NCBI RefSeq assembly: GCF_905475395.1
Contig: NC_058342.1
Location: forward strand, 8,493,140-8,557,139
Source: Chrysoperla carnea
Lineage: Eukaryota > Arthropoda > Insecta > Neuroptera > Chrysopidae
DNA length: 64,000 bases
Direction of reading: 5' to 3'
Shown: in pieces, positions 52,730-63,503 of the stretch
Numbering within the stretch: the first letter of the stretch is position 1
Layout of the letters: each line of letters opens with the position of its first letter
Notes under the pieces: model-generated
Databases searched by the model: none
Told to the model about the DNA's origin: nothing
What the model saw: only the letters and a program-made list of their open reading frames with translations
Made by a program: the position numbers and the translations under genes

Positions 52730-53841
52730 CTGTTAATATTTGACCCCATTATTAGGAAAGCAGATCGTGTAGCTTTCGACGAATCAACCAATGAAGCAGA
52801 GAGGTATGGTATTAAACTGGAAACTAAATAATTATAAGAAAGCATTTGAGTGGAAGGATTTTAATTGTTTTTTATAGATACCTGTCGTTAGTGTCCAAAT
52901 TTAATGAGGGGAAGAGGACAAGCTTAACGAAACGAGGTGGATATGAAATGCGTAGCGTTGACGCTGCTCTATCGCATACAAGTGGACCTAGTTGCCATTT
53001 AGGCCCATCTTCACCTAAATGCACGATCATTGGTAAAACATTTAGTAAAGTATTTATCAAAACGGCCAATAAAGCTATGAAAAGAACCTGATAAAAACTA
53101 CGGGCCTTATAACTCCCAACCAAATATTTGTGAAGAGGCCATGTTAGAGGAAGCAAAAACATTTCTTTTACGATTAAAAAACAACGTACCATCAAAAAAA
53201 AAGTCGAGGAAGAAACAAGGGGTCAACATGACAATGCAAAATGGCGAAAACTTCACAAAAATATGTTGATTAATCGTAAAGAAACAACTTCCTCACATAA
53301 TTTAGTTGAAAATTTACTAAATGGGGGAGTAAGTATTTTCAAAATCAATGGAATATGGTCGTATCAATGAAACGGTGGCATTAAATCTGTATGAAAAACA
53401 GAATAATGTAGAAGTTGAAAAATGCGGCCTGTTTATTGATTTTGAAAATCCTTGTCTTGGGTTAGTCCCGCTGGTTTGGTTGGGACCGAAGTCATTGTAG
53501 GCATTAAATGCTTCGTTTCGTTAATAAGATATTTTGGCCACAAATAAACAAAAATGTTACACTGTAGAGGGAAATAAAAACCGGTAAGCTTTTTACCCCT
53601 ACTATTATCAAATACAAGGGCAATTGATATTACAAAAAGTGAAATATGCGATTTGGTAATTTATAATGGAAAAGAAATTGCAGTCAAAAAAATCGTTAGG
53701 GATAATGATCTTTGGAAGATTGTAATGCTTCCAAAATTGCAAGCATTTTATTTAAATTGCATTATTCCAGAAATTATTGATGCCCGCATTCCCAGAGACA
53801 TGAAAATTCGAACCTGTAATTTGTTTTCCAAAATAATCTAG
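52730..53841 (+). pseudogene. YqaJ-family nuclease gene relic with lost catalytic residues
   Basis: Several exon-like blocks are seen. One lies at 52756-52830. Another, after a TTTTTATAG acceptor, is at 52877-53091 (FNEGKRTSLTKRGGYEMR). The nuclease block is at 53200-53515 and the C-terminal block at 53653-53841 (KLQAFYLNCIIPEIIDAR). The nuclease core reads GLFIDFENPCLG...SPAGLVG then VGIKC. Relatives have SPDGLVG and VEIKC, so both the Asp and the Glu are replaced (Ala, Gly). Stops and frameshifts lie between blocks. It may be host-derived or from an IS4EU-like element. Confidence 0.65.
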
Positions 53842-54606
53842 ATAATAAGATAAGATAGTAAAATGAAATGTACAAGTACCATACATATCATATTTCTTTC
53901 AATAGTTAAAAAATACAAAACATAATGTTTCAAAAATAAATAAAAATTTATTTCTATATATGTGTGTGTGTATTATTTTTTTTGTGTGATTTTGTTATGA
54001 GTGAGATATGTAATATATGTTTATAAGTAAATGAGAGAGACAGTATATATATGTAGTGTTCGTGTATTCAAAAGTGAAATGACAAAGGGAATATGTATTT
54101 GATTAACAGAAGATAGAAGATTGTATCGGTAATGAATATATACATATTATTGGCTACTTGATGTTATTATAAAGTATTTCTCCTCAAAAATAAAAAAATA
54201 CTTTTCAGAAGAAAGGGTAATAAATTTAACTAAAATATTTAAAATACCGTGGCGGGCTCTGGGCGGACAAAGTTTACTTTGTTTTGTATAGATTCGGCTT
54301 AACAAGAGGTCACATCATCCAAGTGGCACTAGGGTGTGATAAAAAATAATACAATCGTTGAACTAATAAAGACATTGACAGTGTTGGTTTGCCTGTGCGA
54401 TCAAACACGATAAAAGGGTCTCGTTTGTATATTTTATATACGTGGTAGTATACTGAAATATCCTTTATTACCCAAATTATTTCTTACAGAGCATGATCAA
54501 TAGATCATAGATACATATTGCTGAATAAGCAACAATAATTATATAAATTGTGAATCAAAATCAAATGATATGCAGATTAGTATATTTATTCGAATTGTAA
54601 TATTAC
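53842..54606. other. Non-coding AT-rich DNA
   Basis: Contains a (TG)n-like patch at 53960-53990. No gene seen. Confidence 0.6.
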
Positions 54607-54610
54607 TTAA

Positions 54611-55246
54611 GGATGTATGAGCATGACACCAATTTTGATTTAAAGGTTCAAAATTTGTTTGTAGGTAGTCTTTTACTCAAAGAATATGTGTTTAAAATTT
54701 CAGCTTAGGTAACCGTGCAAATTTTAAAGAAAAAAGTCATTAAAAATCGATATAAAATACATTGGCTCTTATGGAGGAATCTCAAAAAACGACATATTTT
54801 GGAAGTTTTTGATAATTTTCATTTGGAATGAATGAAAACAAATTTAAAAAAAACTTTTTAATAGAAAGTAAACATATTAGCAATGAATTAGAAAAGAAAA
54901 ACTAAGTGTAACCGTCTATATAAGGTATGTAAGAGCAGGGTAGATTAAGGGTTGAAATTATTTTTATATTATTTTCAACTTTGATGATGAATTTTGTTAT
55001 AACTTCATGAATGTAGACGAAAAATAAGAATAAAATTTTTCGTAATGTGTCTTGAGTTTCGAAATATCGAAAGCTAAATAATTAAACAAAATTTTCAATT
55101 TTCGATATTTTGAAAATTAAGCCAGATATCGAAAAATTTTATTCTTACTTTTCGTCTTATAACGTCAAGTAATAACATAAATTTATCATCAAAATTGAAA
55201 ATATCTATTTTTAAATTTGTGCCCCCACTACCATGCTCATACATCC
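54611..55246. repeat. 636-bp MITE with TTAA flanks and internal palindrome
   Basis: The ends GGATGTATGAGCATG (54611) and CATGCTCATACATCC (to 55246) are inverted repeats, each flanked by TTAA (54607-54610, 55247-55250), the target site of piggyBac elements. The inner part (54950-55205) is a long imperfect palindrome containing AAGAATAAAATTTTTCG and its inverse. No coding capacity. The piggyBac assignment rests on the TTAA flanks only, since the ends do not start with CCC. Confidence 0.75.
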
Positions 55247-55250
55247 TTAA

Positions 55251-55814
55251 TAAATCAATAATTGATTAAATACAGTCTCTAGTATTATTTGTAATTACAA
55301 TACAAAAAGTGTTAAATTGCAAAAAAGAAAGAAGTTTTTTTTTTTTAACATTAAAATCAATATAAAATTGATTTTAGTTAATGAACTGAATTCTGCTTAA
55401 GTCAACGTTAAGTATTTGACTTTAGTAAATTATAACAATTTACTTGTGATTGGAAATAAGCGTTCGTTTTGGGATCTACCTGCAACGATCAGCCTGCTGA
55501 CAGCAAGCCCTACCCTTGGTAATACCAAGTAAAATTAATTAAAAGATTCAACCGTTTCCTGAAACAACTCTTGAGGTACGACATAAATTGGTGACGTAGC
55601 GTTGGGATTTATTCTAACAATTGGATCAAGAAGTAAAAGTTAAATCAAAAAGATACCTCTAGCTTCCCGATTGGTGTACCAAGTACTCAAAGGAAAACTC
55701 AAGAACTCGTCCTTTCGCCCAAAAACCGTAAATCATACTGTTTATTTTACTAGAGTAACATAGCAAAATTTAAATCGTTCAAATCCCAAACAAAAATTTT
55801 CCACTAACTATATA
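55251..55814. other. Non-coding DNA, possible Gypsy leader
   Basis: Upstream of a gag start. AT-rich with no recognisable LTR pair; 55450-55740 has more balanced composition, as in retroelement leaders. Confidence 0.4.
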
Positions 55815-56700
55815 ATGGCCTCTAACTCTTTAGCAAACCTAAACCCATTAAAACCTGAAGCGACTGATGACGATGTATCATCACACGACCTAACCATACA
55901 GCTGTTAATTTAAACGATAACGCAGATGATGATTCAGGTTCAGGTGATGACTCAAATATAAGAACAAATACCAACACAGAAATAATACCATTAACATTCA
56001 TCGCGAAGATGATAACACCGGTTAAAGGGGATACAAAAGAATTAAGTAATTTTCTTCAAAACTCTGACAATGCCTTGGAAATAGCGTCAGCAGCGCAAAA
56101 AGTACCTTTAATATTATTTATATTTTCCAAAGTAAGCAGCGAAGTAAAAACTAAACTTAATATGCGTTCTATTCAATCTTGTAAACAATTAAGGAATAAA
56201 CTTAAATTAATTTACCAGCCAGTAGAATCATTTATTTAGTTATTTGGTGGAACAACTTGAAACCATCAAACAAAAACCAAACGAATTGATAAAGGATTTC
56301 TTTATCAGGTTAGATAATGTTACTAACAAATGCCTAATTGCTACAGAATCTCAAACAACATCTCACACTCTCGAAAGTGAGGTGAGAGTCATTAATAGAA
56401 TAGCTTTGAGAAGATTCACTCATCATATTATCCCCGAAATATCGCAAATACTGCGACTCTAACAGTTTGCAACGATTAACGAGGCAATGAGCCTCGCCTG
56501 CGAAGAAGAGGCATATCTTTTGGCCTAATCCCGCATGAAAAAGATAACTATTAATAATCAACCAAAATAATGTTAAATTTGTAAAAACAAATCACACAAT
56601 ACAAAAGATTGCAGACGAAGCAATTCAAATAGCAACAACAACAATGCTTCATCGTACACTACAGGACAATCGAATTACAATTCTAAACATTGTTAACAAA
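55815..56700 (+). pseudogene. Gypsy gag with degraded zinc knuckle
   Basis: ATG at 55815 (MASNSLANLNPL), then frameshift to 56009-56239, a stop at 56237, and the next frame 56244-56462 and onward. The capsid block (ELSNFLQNSDNALEIAS, LKLIYQPVESF, LETIKQKPNELIKDFFIRLD) is typical of the 17.6/297 lineage. A CCHC knuckle at 56572-56634 contains an in-frame stop. Confidence 0.75.
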
Positions 56701-56840
56701 TGAATCCAAACCCTCGTATCGCTCAAAGCGATGTAGTTAATACCGAGGTCAATCATTTAAACTTCGATCAATTCCAGTCGTCGGTCGTGACTGCGGATCA
56801 ATTAAGTCAACCGACCACGTCATTTTACACTCTGGAGTAA

Positions 56841-57139
56841 ATGACAAAAAACTTACCTTCTAAGCAATCAAAAGTAAAAAGTTTTAATTTTTTAATAGAT
56901 ACAGGAATAAAAACACTTGGTAGAATAGAAATATATTTAAGCAAACCAAATAATGAATTTCGTTTTAATTTTCATTTAGTTGACTAAATCTATAATATTC
57001 CTTTTGACGGGATAATGGGGCATGATTTTCTAACCGAATATCAGGCTAAAATTAGCTATAAAACTAATTCCATTACATTTAATAGCGGCTTCTACTTTAA
57101 ACCAAATTCAAAAAATCATGTTCCTGTAAATTTCATTAC
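56841..57139 (+). pseudogene. Gypsy protease remnant
   Basis: The retropepsin motif NFLIDTG (about 56894) and second motif FDGIMGHDFL (about 57002) are recognisable, with an in-frame stop between them. Cut by the LTR-like block at 57140. Confidence 0.65.
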
Positions 57140-57640
57140 TGTTATGGTCTCATGACATTCGTATTATCACTCGGTAGTAAATCGCTCTATAGTAGTTTAT
57201 AAATCAGTATGTTGTTCTCGTGTATTTTGTATAAATTGTAGTTTTACGTAAAACACACAATATTTTATAATATTGTGAAAATTTGCAGATTCAGCTTTCT
57301 GGTCTTAAAACTTGTGGCATTTACACGTGTCACTTGAATTCATGGTCAAATCTGAATACACGTGGATGATTGTCTACAGACGCGATTGAAATGTTGCTTC
57401 CCCTCAGCCGCGTATATAAGTCAAAATTTTCTGACGCTTGGGGAATTCGTTAGTTGTATTTTCAAGAGATCCATTCGTTTTGCGGATCTATAAGTAAAAT
57501 TCGTTAGCAACATTCGTTGTAGAACCATTCGTTTTTCGGTTCTACTAGTAAAACAAATTAATTAGTTAATTCATTTTCGGTTTTCGATTCAAATACTTCA
57601 AACACAATTTCATTGTAAATAATTCATCAAATAAAGAATA
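57140..57640 (+). repeat. Candidate solo LTR inserted in the Gypsy pol region
   Basis: Starts TGTTATGG; has a TATA box (GTATATAAG, 57412), repeated ATTCGTT motifs (57447-57545) and AATAAAG (57631). Coding homology of the host Gypsy stops at its left and resumes about 57656. The right end (a TACA near 57647) and target duplication could not be fixed. Confidence 0.45.
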
Positions 57641-57655
57641 CTTATACAATAGTGA

Positions 57656-58640
57656 GTGAACTTTAAATATTATACGCTTCCAAAAAGATATCCGCTCGTC
57701 CAATCCCTGACCAACAACATTACAAAAGATAAAAATAATTGTGTTATTACTAACGACACAATTATACCTAATATTGATGGAATCAGCATTCCACAAAATA
57801 TACTTATTACAGCTGATACAACTACGTATCCAGTAATAAATAAACTTAGTACTGAGATTAAATTAAATCACCTTGATTTAAAAACAATGCTAGCAGTACA
57901 ACTCATTTACAATCTAAACAATAATAACAGAAAAAAGTGCTTACACGATAACTTAAGATTATTGCATTTAAATAGTGAAGAGAAAGAGGAAATTTTGAAT
58001 ATTTGTGAAGGTTATCAAGATCTATTCTTTTTACCGGGTGGCACACTAACTTCTACTATTACCTACTATGTATAACTATTACCACGAAATAATTGTTACG
58101 GATCCAACATCTATTGCATCGAAAAACTATAGATACCCCAAAGTCCATGAAAATAGGTAGAAACTCAAATTAATAATATGCTAGAGCAGGGTATTATCGA
58201 ACCCTCGACTTCTCCTTTGTCATCGCCACTCTGGGTTATCGAAAAGAAAATGGACGCGAGCAAGGTGAAGAAGTAGAGAGTTGTGACCGACTACAGACGG
58301 CTACATGACGTCACTGTAACAGATTCCTTTCCACTTCCTAATATAGAAGAGATTCTGGACCAACTAGGTGAAGTCGTATACTTTACTATGCTTGACTTAG
58401 CTTCCGGCTTTAGCCAGGTGGAAATGAATGGAAAAGACAAACCCAAAACAGCGTTCTCTACTCCTCGAGCGCATTATCAGTTTAATCGTATGAGTTACGG
58501 GCTGAAAAATGTAATAAGCGACCGCAAAGTCCGCCCAAATCCTGAAAAAATAAAAGCAGCAGTCGAACGTAAACAGCCACGCAATGAAAAAGAAATCAAA
58601 TTATTTCTAGGCTGAAACCGATATTTTATTCTGAACTAAG
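57656..58640 (+). pseudogene. Gypsy pol: pre-RT region and deleted RT
   Basis: 57656-58075 is the region before RT; 58079-58282 is RT N-terminus with stops. 58283-58615 holds DYRRLH, LDLASGFSQVEM and FNRMSYGLKN, but then jumps to the thumb (KVRPNPEKIKAA). The palm segment with YxDD has been deleted, so the RT is dead. Confidence 0.8.
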
Positions 58641-58690
58641 CTCAAATTGCCAAACCTTTAACGTTGTTGTTTTTTTTTTTTTTATAATAT

Positions 58691-58724
58691 AATAATAATA
58701 AGCTTTATTGATATAAATTAATAA
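58691..58724 (-). repeat. Left 34-bp inverted copy of the LINE 3' end
   Basis: Exact reverse complement of 63456-63489 (includes the AATAAAGC signal), preceded by a T-run (58672-58683). It thus looks like an antisense LINE 3' terminus with its poly(A). Confidence 0.88.
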
Positions 58725-59309
58725 TGATGAGTTCGGTTTAATGTATATATAAGTGGTGGACAAACAGTTGTTTGGTTATAAATTATAATTGATTATAAAG
58801 TGATTTTATCAAGCTAATAATTTGGTGAAGTGAAAAAATAAAATAATTGAATCAATTGGAACGATTGTGTTTCGATAAATACAGTTTAGTGGAGTGATTT
58901 TGATTAAATTTAAGTAATAATTCGATCTCATTGTATTAAGTAACCATTTTTATCAACGTCAAGTTTTGATGAAAAACAAACTTAATTAACAGTTACTTTG
59001 AATAAATCTGGATTAATTTGTATAACTTATAGTGGCCGAGAGCTCTAAGTGAACTGATTCTAATTGAAATAGTTGTGTCAAGGGGAGTTCGATCCTAGGC
59101 CGTGCGCATAAATAAAATTGATTTTATTAATACTTCTTTTATTATTTGAAATGTGTATACATATAAAGCGGGGTATTGGCGTAAATGATTCAATCAGGCT
59201 CATAATTTTTTATTTATTACACGAGCTTCTTTTTTGTATCGGAGTAACTGCATTGCATTTAATTAAAAACCTCAGTATAATTGCACGTATCTATTCGGTG
59301 AATAGTGAA
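58725..59309 (+). promoter_or_regulatory. LINE 5' UTR
   Basis: No gene. The frame of ORF1 is open upstream from 59118 with a hydrophobic N-terminal extension, but composition suggests leader sequence. An internal promoter would be expected here. Confidence 0.45.
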
Positions 59310-59987
59310 ATGGATAAAAAAATCGAAGAAATGTTTTGTGCTATTATGAGTAGGTTGGACGAGTCGGAAAAAAGTGTTAAAGGGGACCTAAAGGAAATTA
59401 AAGATAATTTGGTTGCTCTGCAAACAGAAAATGTGTCTCTTAAGGAAAAACTTTTGGATCAGCAAAACAAAATTACTCTTTTAGAAGACAATGTGGCCAA
59501 ACTACAAAAAACAATTAATAGGAAAAACATAATCGTTCATGGTATTAACTATGTTGACGGGGAAAGTACTGAGGGACTTGCGAATGTACTTCTCAACGAA
59601 CTTTGTGAAAGAATGTCTTTAGAAATATCTATGGATGACTTTGACCAAGTATTCAGATTGGGTAATAGAGGGCCTTTAAAAGTTATATTAAAAAATATGA
59701 AGGTCAAAGATCAAATTTTTAGACAACGAGCTAAATTAAAAGGCACCAAGATATACCTGAACGATGATTTGCCACTAAACTTGCGTATTAAAGCAAAGCA
59801 AGAGCGTTTGAAGCGGAAAAAAGAAAATGGTAGTAGCAAAAGACCCAAACCAGAATCATCAGTAGAAGAAGATCAGTTCTCTCAAGAAGAGCATCATATT
59901 CGTGGCAGTCTGCCTACGGCTAAAAAAGCCAGAGAGGCCTTCAGTAACAGCTCAGGAAATAAAAAAATCCCATCTGCAAAAAACTAG
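59310..59987 (+). CDS. LINE ORF1 protein (coiled coil, RNA-binding)
   Basis: The start is chosen at ATG 59310 (GTGAAATGGATA), since the protein is typical from there on: 225 residues. A Leu/Ile heptad coiled coil (residues about 20-75) is followed by an RRM-like strand NIIVHGIN (about 77) and VFRLGNRGPLKVILK (about 115), then KIYLNDDLPLNLR. The tail is Lys/Ser-rich. Such proteins trimerise and bind LINE RNA as nucleic-acid chaperones. The final codons GCA-AAA-AAC-TAG contain a slippery heptamer that links it to ORF2 in the -1 frame. Confidence 0.82.
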   Translation: MDKKIEEMFCAIMSRLDESEKSVKGDLKEIKDNLVALQTENVSLKEKLLDQQNKITLLEDNVAKLQKTINRKNIIVHGINYVDGESTEGLANVLLNELCERMSLEISMDDFDQVFRLGNRGPLKVILKNMKVKDQIFRQRAKLKGTKIYLNDDLPLNLRIKAKQERLKRKKENGSSKRPKPESSVEEDQFSQEEHHIRGSLPTAKKAREAFSNSSGNKKIPSAKN

Positions 59988-62900
59988 GAACTCTAAATTT
60001 TTGTTTTTGGAATATCGAAGGCTTGTATAAAAGGTTAAACGATGAAACATTTTTAAAATATAAAGAAAAATTTGATTTTATTGGTCTCACTGAAACTTGG
60101 ATGCCAGAGGGAGGTAAATGTAATGTACGGGGATATGAATGTATTTTAAAGAATAGGCATAGATTTTCAGAGAAGGGTCGGTATCCCGGTGGTATAGCAT
60201 TATTATACAAATCGGAATGGGAAAATAATATTAAGTTCTTAAATACTGAATTGGACGAAAGTCTGTGGTCGTTATTAAGAGTGAATAAAATGAACATTTT
60301 ATTGGGAATAATTTATATACATCCTGAAAGCTCACGTTATGCGAAACACAATATATTTACTCTTCTTGAGGAGGAAATATTGCAACTGTCGAAAAAATTC
60401 CCCTTTGCTCAAATAATTATTGGAGGGGACTTTAATGCTAGGACCGCCAGAATGAAAGAACTTGAAATAGAAGAAATTGACACTTATGGCTTGACTTTAA
60501 ATGACAGATTAAGCAAAGACGATAAAGTCAATAAGTATGGCAAGCATTTACTTCAGCTTTGTGAACGTACGCAATTATATTTAGCCAACGGGAGAGTAAA
60601 CGGTGATTTACATGGAGAATGGACATATGTTAGCTCACTAGGTTCTAGTGTTATTGATTATATAATTTTGTCACAAGAGCTGTTTCAACATGTTGACAAG
60701 ATGAATGTTGGTGAAGAATGTCTTTCCTATCATTTTCCGATGGAGCTTTCAATTATCAGCAATGGTAATGTAAGGAAGAATTTGGATTGTGGGGTACGAT
60801 TATTTTCGATTAAAGGATATAAATGGTCAACGGAAAGTGAAAAGTTAGTTGAAAATAGACTTTCGTCATCGGAATCCGAATTTTTCAAAATTGGAATTGA
60901 ATACTTTACTGAACAAAACGAGTTAGATTCGGCTGTTAAAGTGTTTGATTTGTGGATAGAATATCTATTATCCGATTTCAGAAAACATAATATGGCGTGT
61001 CATAACCCAATTGGCAAATGTGAATGGTTCGATAGTGAATGCCTAGCTAAAAGAAAGTTTATGAAAAAATGCTTAAGGGAAATGAGAAAGATGAAATCTG
61101 TAAATAATATTCAACTCTTTTTAAATAGCAAGCGTGAATACAAACTACTTTGTAGTCATAAAAAAAAATGCTTGGAAAAAAAGAAAATTGAAAACATAAA
61201 AAACGCTCTAGAGACAAACGACACACAAAAACTATGGCAACAAATAAAAACGCGAAACATATATGACAGCAAGCAAATACCTATGAGAAATTGGATCAAG
61301 CATTACAAAGATTTATTTAATCATGATGATGCGTCTGTAAATAATATTAATTCAAACAACAGAACAACAGTTCCAGGTCTCGAATGGAGTGTAGAGGATG
61401 TACAGTGGTCGCTAATGAATGTCAAAAAGGGCAAAGCACCTGGAAAGGATGGCATTCTGAATGAATTCATTTTATGTCTTAGCACTCATCATAGCTTTGT
61501 AAGTGTGTTAACGGGACTCTTTCAAAAAATGGGGCAAAATACATATTTTCCGTCAGCATGGTCGACAGGTGTCATATGTAACCTCTATAAAGGAAAGGGG
61601 AACAAAAAGGATGCTAATAATTATAGGGGTCTGTCTCTGTTGCCTAACATAAGTAAAGTATACACGGGAATGCTTGCGAACAAAATCACGAAATGGGTTG
61701 AAGATAACAGTATTATATCTGAATATCAATCTGGTTTTAGGAAAGGATATGGAGTGCAGGACAATATTATTGTCCTTAAAGGCCTTATTGACAGAAGCAT
61801 CCGTATGAAACGGAGTAAACTCTATTGTTGTTTTCTTGATTTTACCAAGGCTTTCGACTTGGTAAACAGAGACATGCTTTGGGAAAAATTATATAATATG
61901 GGCATACCAAACGATTTAATTGAAGCAGTTAAGTCGATTTACGTTAATGCATCATGGTGCATTAAATACGATAGTAATGCAGTAACTGAGACCTTTAGTA
62001 GTGATAGAGGTGTTCGTCAAGGATGCCAATTATCCGCTCTTCTTTTCATTCTATTTATAAATGATCTGCCCAAGTATTTGAATTCTTTGGACACTGTTGG
62101 ACCTTGCTTTGGATCTCATGAGATAAAACTACTGATGTATGCAGATGACGTGGTTCTGCTTTCACAAAGTATAGGAGGAATGAGAAGAGCTTTGGCTAAT
62201 GTAAATGAGTATTGCAATCGATGGCATTTAAATTTAAATACAGAAAAAACAAAAATGCTTATAATTAGTAAAGGCTCTAAGCATAGTGTGAAGGAGCAGT
62301 GGTCTATTAGTGGAAAAATTATTGAGAATGTGAAAGTATTTAAATATTTGGGAACATACATCAACTATAATGGGCAGTGGAAGACACACCATGAAAATAT
62401 GATAGTTAAAGCAAGGAGTGTGTGGATGTCCATTCGTAAACAAATGTATGGATACAATGAATTTCCTTTTAAGGTAATAATCCAAATGGTTAAAGCTTTG
62501 ATAATTCCATTACTCACATTTGCTTGCCAAGTATGGGGTTTAGAGCATTCTGTGGAATTAACAAAATTCTTAAACTTAATCTATAAAGAAATTCTGGGCG
62601 TAGCTAAGTGTACGCCGAGCGATGCAGTATTGCTAGAAATTGGTGAATTTCCGCTGGAAGCATATTCAACTCTGCAATCTCTCTCTTACATGTTTAGAGT
62701 TTTGAACAATGAAGGTAGGCTGATACAAAAAGAAAGCGCTAAAAATTGTATTAATTACATACAAATGAATGACTGTGCTAGAAAGTTAGTGGATGAAGGC
62801 ATACTTCACGTTGGGAGCAATGTGGATTATATCCAATGGAAAAAACGCGTAAAAGCTCGTGTGGAAGATTTTTATAGAGATAATATGCTGAAAAGTGTTG

Positions 62901-63268
62901 CAAGCAAAAGGTCTCTACAAACCTTTAATATAATAGGAAAATTTGATAATGGAGCCCCATATTTAAAAATGTTAGATGATAGGAGTTTGAGAAGAGTATT
63001 AACAAATTTTAGACTCGGAAGATTTGCTTGGGAAAACAAGGCGAAGAGAGATGGAGAACGTGTGTGTGTTTTGTGCAATGGGTGCGAGTCAGGTCATCAT
63101 CTTCTCTTAGACTGTGCGGGAGTTGACTTAGTAATGCGAGACCATATTATACGTGTATTGGGTGATACAGTTGACAATATTTTAAATGTGAGAGATACGT
63201 CTATGTGTGTGAAAGTTTGTAAATTTATAAGTGGGTTTTTGGAAAAAAGAAAAAATTTTCTTGTGTAA
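59963..63268 (+). CDS. LINE ORF2 polyprotein: endonuclease and reverse transcriptase
   Basis: 1,101 open codons, no interruptions. The EEP endonuclease begins NFCFWNIEG (about 59999) with GLTETW (about 60081), GGDFNAR (about 60425) and VIDYII (about 60652). The expected SDH motif reads SYH (about 60728), replacing a catalytic Asp. RT has KGKAPGKDG (about 61428), FLDFTKAFD (about 61834), GVRQGCQLS (about 62011) and the catalytic YADDVVLL (about 62139). A C-X2-C-X4-GHH...C finger (about 63067-63117) lies near the C-terminus. There is no RNase H. Translation probably comes from -1 frameshifting out of ORF1. Confidence 0.88.
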   Translation, partial: KNPICKKLGTLNFCFWNIEGLYKRLNDETFLKYKEKFDFIGLTETWMPEGGKCNVRGYECILKNRHRFSEKGRYPGGIALLYKSEWENNIKFLNTELDESLWSLLRVNKMNILLGIIYIHPESSRYAKHNIFTLLEEEILQLSKKFPFAQIIIGGDFNARTARMKELEIEEIDTYGLTLNDRLSKDDKVNKYGKHLLQLCERTQLYLANGRVNGDLHGEWTYVSSLGSSVIDYIILSQELFQHVDKMNVGEECLSYHFPMELSIISNGNVRKNLDCGVRLFSIKGYKWSTESEKLVENRLSSSESEFFKIGIEYFTEQNELDSAVKVFDLWIEYLLSDFRKHNMACHNPIGKCEWFDSECLAKRKFMKKCLREMRKMKSVNNIQLFLNSKREYKLLCSHKKKCLEKKKIENIKNALETNDTQKLWQQIKTRNIYDSKQIPMRNWIKHYKDLFNHDDASVNNINSNNRTTVPGLEWSVEDVQWSLMNVKKGKAPGKDGILNEFILCLSTHHSFVSVLTGLFQKMGQNTYFPSAWSTGVICNLYKGKGNKKDANNYRGLSLLPNISKVYTGMLANKITKWVEDNSIISEYQSGFRKGYGVQDNIIVLKGLIDRSIRMKRSKLYCCFLDFTKAFDLVNRDMLWEKLYNMGIPNDLIEAVKSIYVNASWCIKYDSNAVTETFSSDRGVRQGCQLSALLFILFINDLPKYLNSLDTVGPCFGSHEIKLLMYADDVVLLSQSIGGMRRALANVNEYCNRWHLNLNTEKTKMLIISKGSKHSVKEQWSISGKIIENVKVFKYLGTYINYNGQWKTHHENMIVKARSVWMSIRKQMYGYNEFPFKVIIQMVKALIIPLLTFACQVWGLEHSVELTKFLNLIYKEILGVAKCTPSDAVLLEIGEFPLEAYSTLQSLSYMFRVLNNEGRLIQKESAKNCINYIQMNDCARKLVDEGILHVGSNVDYIQWKKRVKARVEDFYRDNMLKSVASKRSLQTFNIIGKFDNGAPYLKMLDDRSLRRVLTNFRLGRFAWENKAKRDGERVCVLCNGCESGHHLLLDCAGVDLVMRDHIIRVLGDTVDNILNVRDTSMCVKVCKFISGFLEKRKNFLV
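59978..59984 (+). promoter_or_regulatory. Canonical -1 frameshift heptamer A-AAA-AAC before ORF1 stop
   Basis: In ORF1 frame the reading is GC(A AAA AAC) TAG. A -1 slip yields CTA-GGA-ACT, which is ORF2 frame. The ORF2 frame opens at 59963 (after a TAA at 59960) and has no ATG before the endonuclease motifs, so frameshifting (or non-ATG reinitiation) is required. A stimulatory RNA structure was not modelled. Confidence 0.6.
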
Positions 63269-63365
63269 ACTGTTTACTTTGCATCTTTGTATTTTTTCTA
63301 ACTTTTTAGTTATACGATTATTACATTATTATTTCTGTTATTATTACTAGTATTATTGCTTTCTT

Positions 63366-63399
<34 letters not shown>

Positions 63400-63490
63400 C
63401 TTTAACTTTTTGTCAGGATTTGTTATTTAAGTTTGAACTTTGTTTGATTCAAATTTTATTAATTTATATCAATAAAGCTTATTATTATTA
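63269..63490 (+). other. LINE 3' UTR with 37-nt T-run and polyadenylation signal
   Basis: Long oligo-T (63367-63399 region), AATAAAGC (63471) and a TTATTATTATT end. 63456-63489 is the right arm of the 34-bp inverted repeat. Confidence 0.75.
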
Positions 63491-63503
63491 TAACGTTGTT
63501 GTT

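Larger units (their letters stand above)
58672..63490 (+). mobile_element. Nearly intact LINE with 13-bp target duplication
   Basis: TAACGTTGTTGTT flanks both sides (58659-58671, 63491-63503), and the host Gypsy frame resumes directly after it. ORF1 and ORF2 are both open. The left end carries a T-run and an inverted copy of the element's own 3' end. ORF layout (coiled-coil RNA-binding ORF1; endonuclease and RT without RNase H in ORF2) and the TTATTATTATT tail suggest the CR1/L2-type group. The clade is uncertain. Confidence 0.9.
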
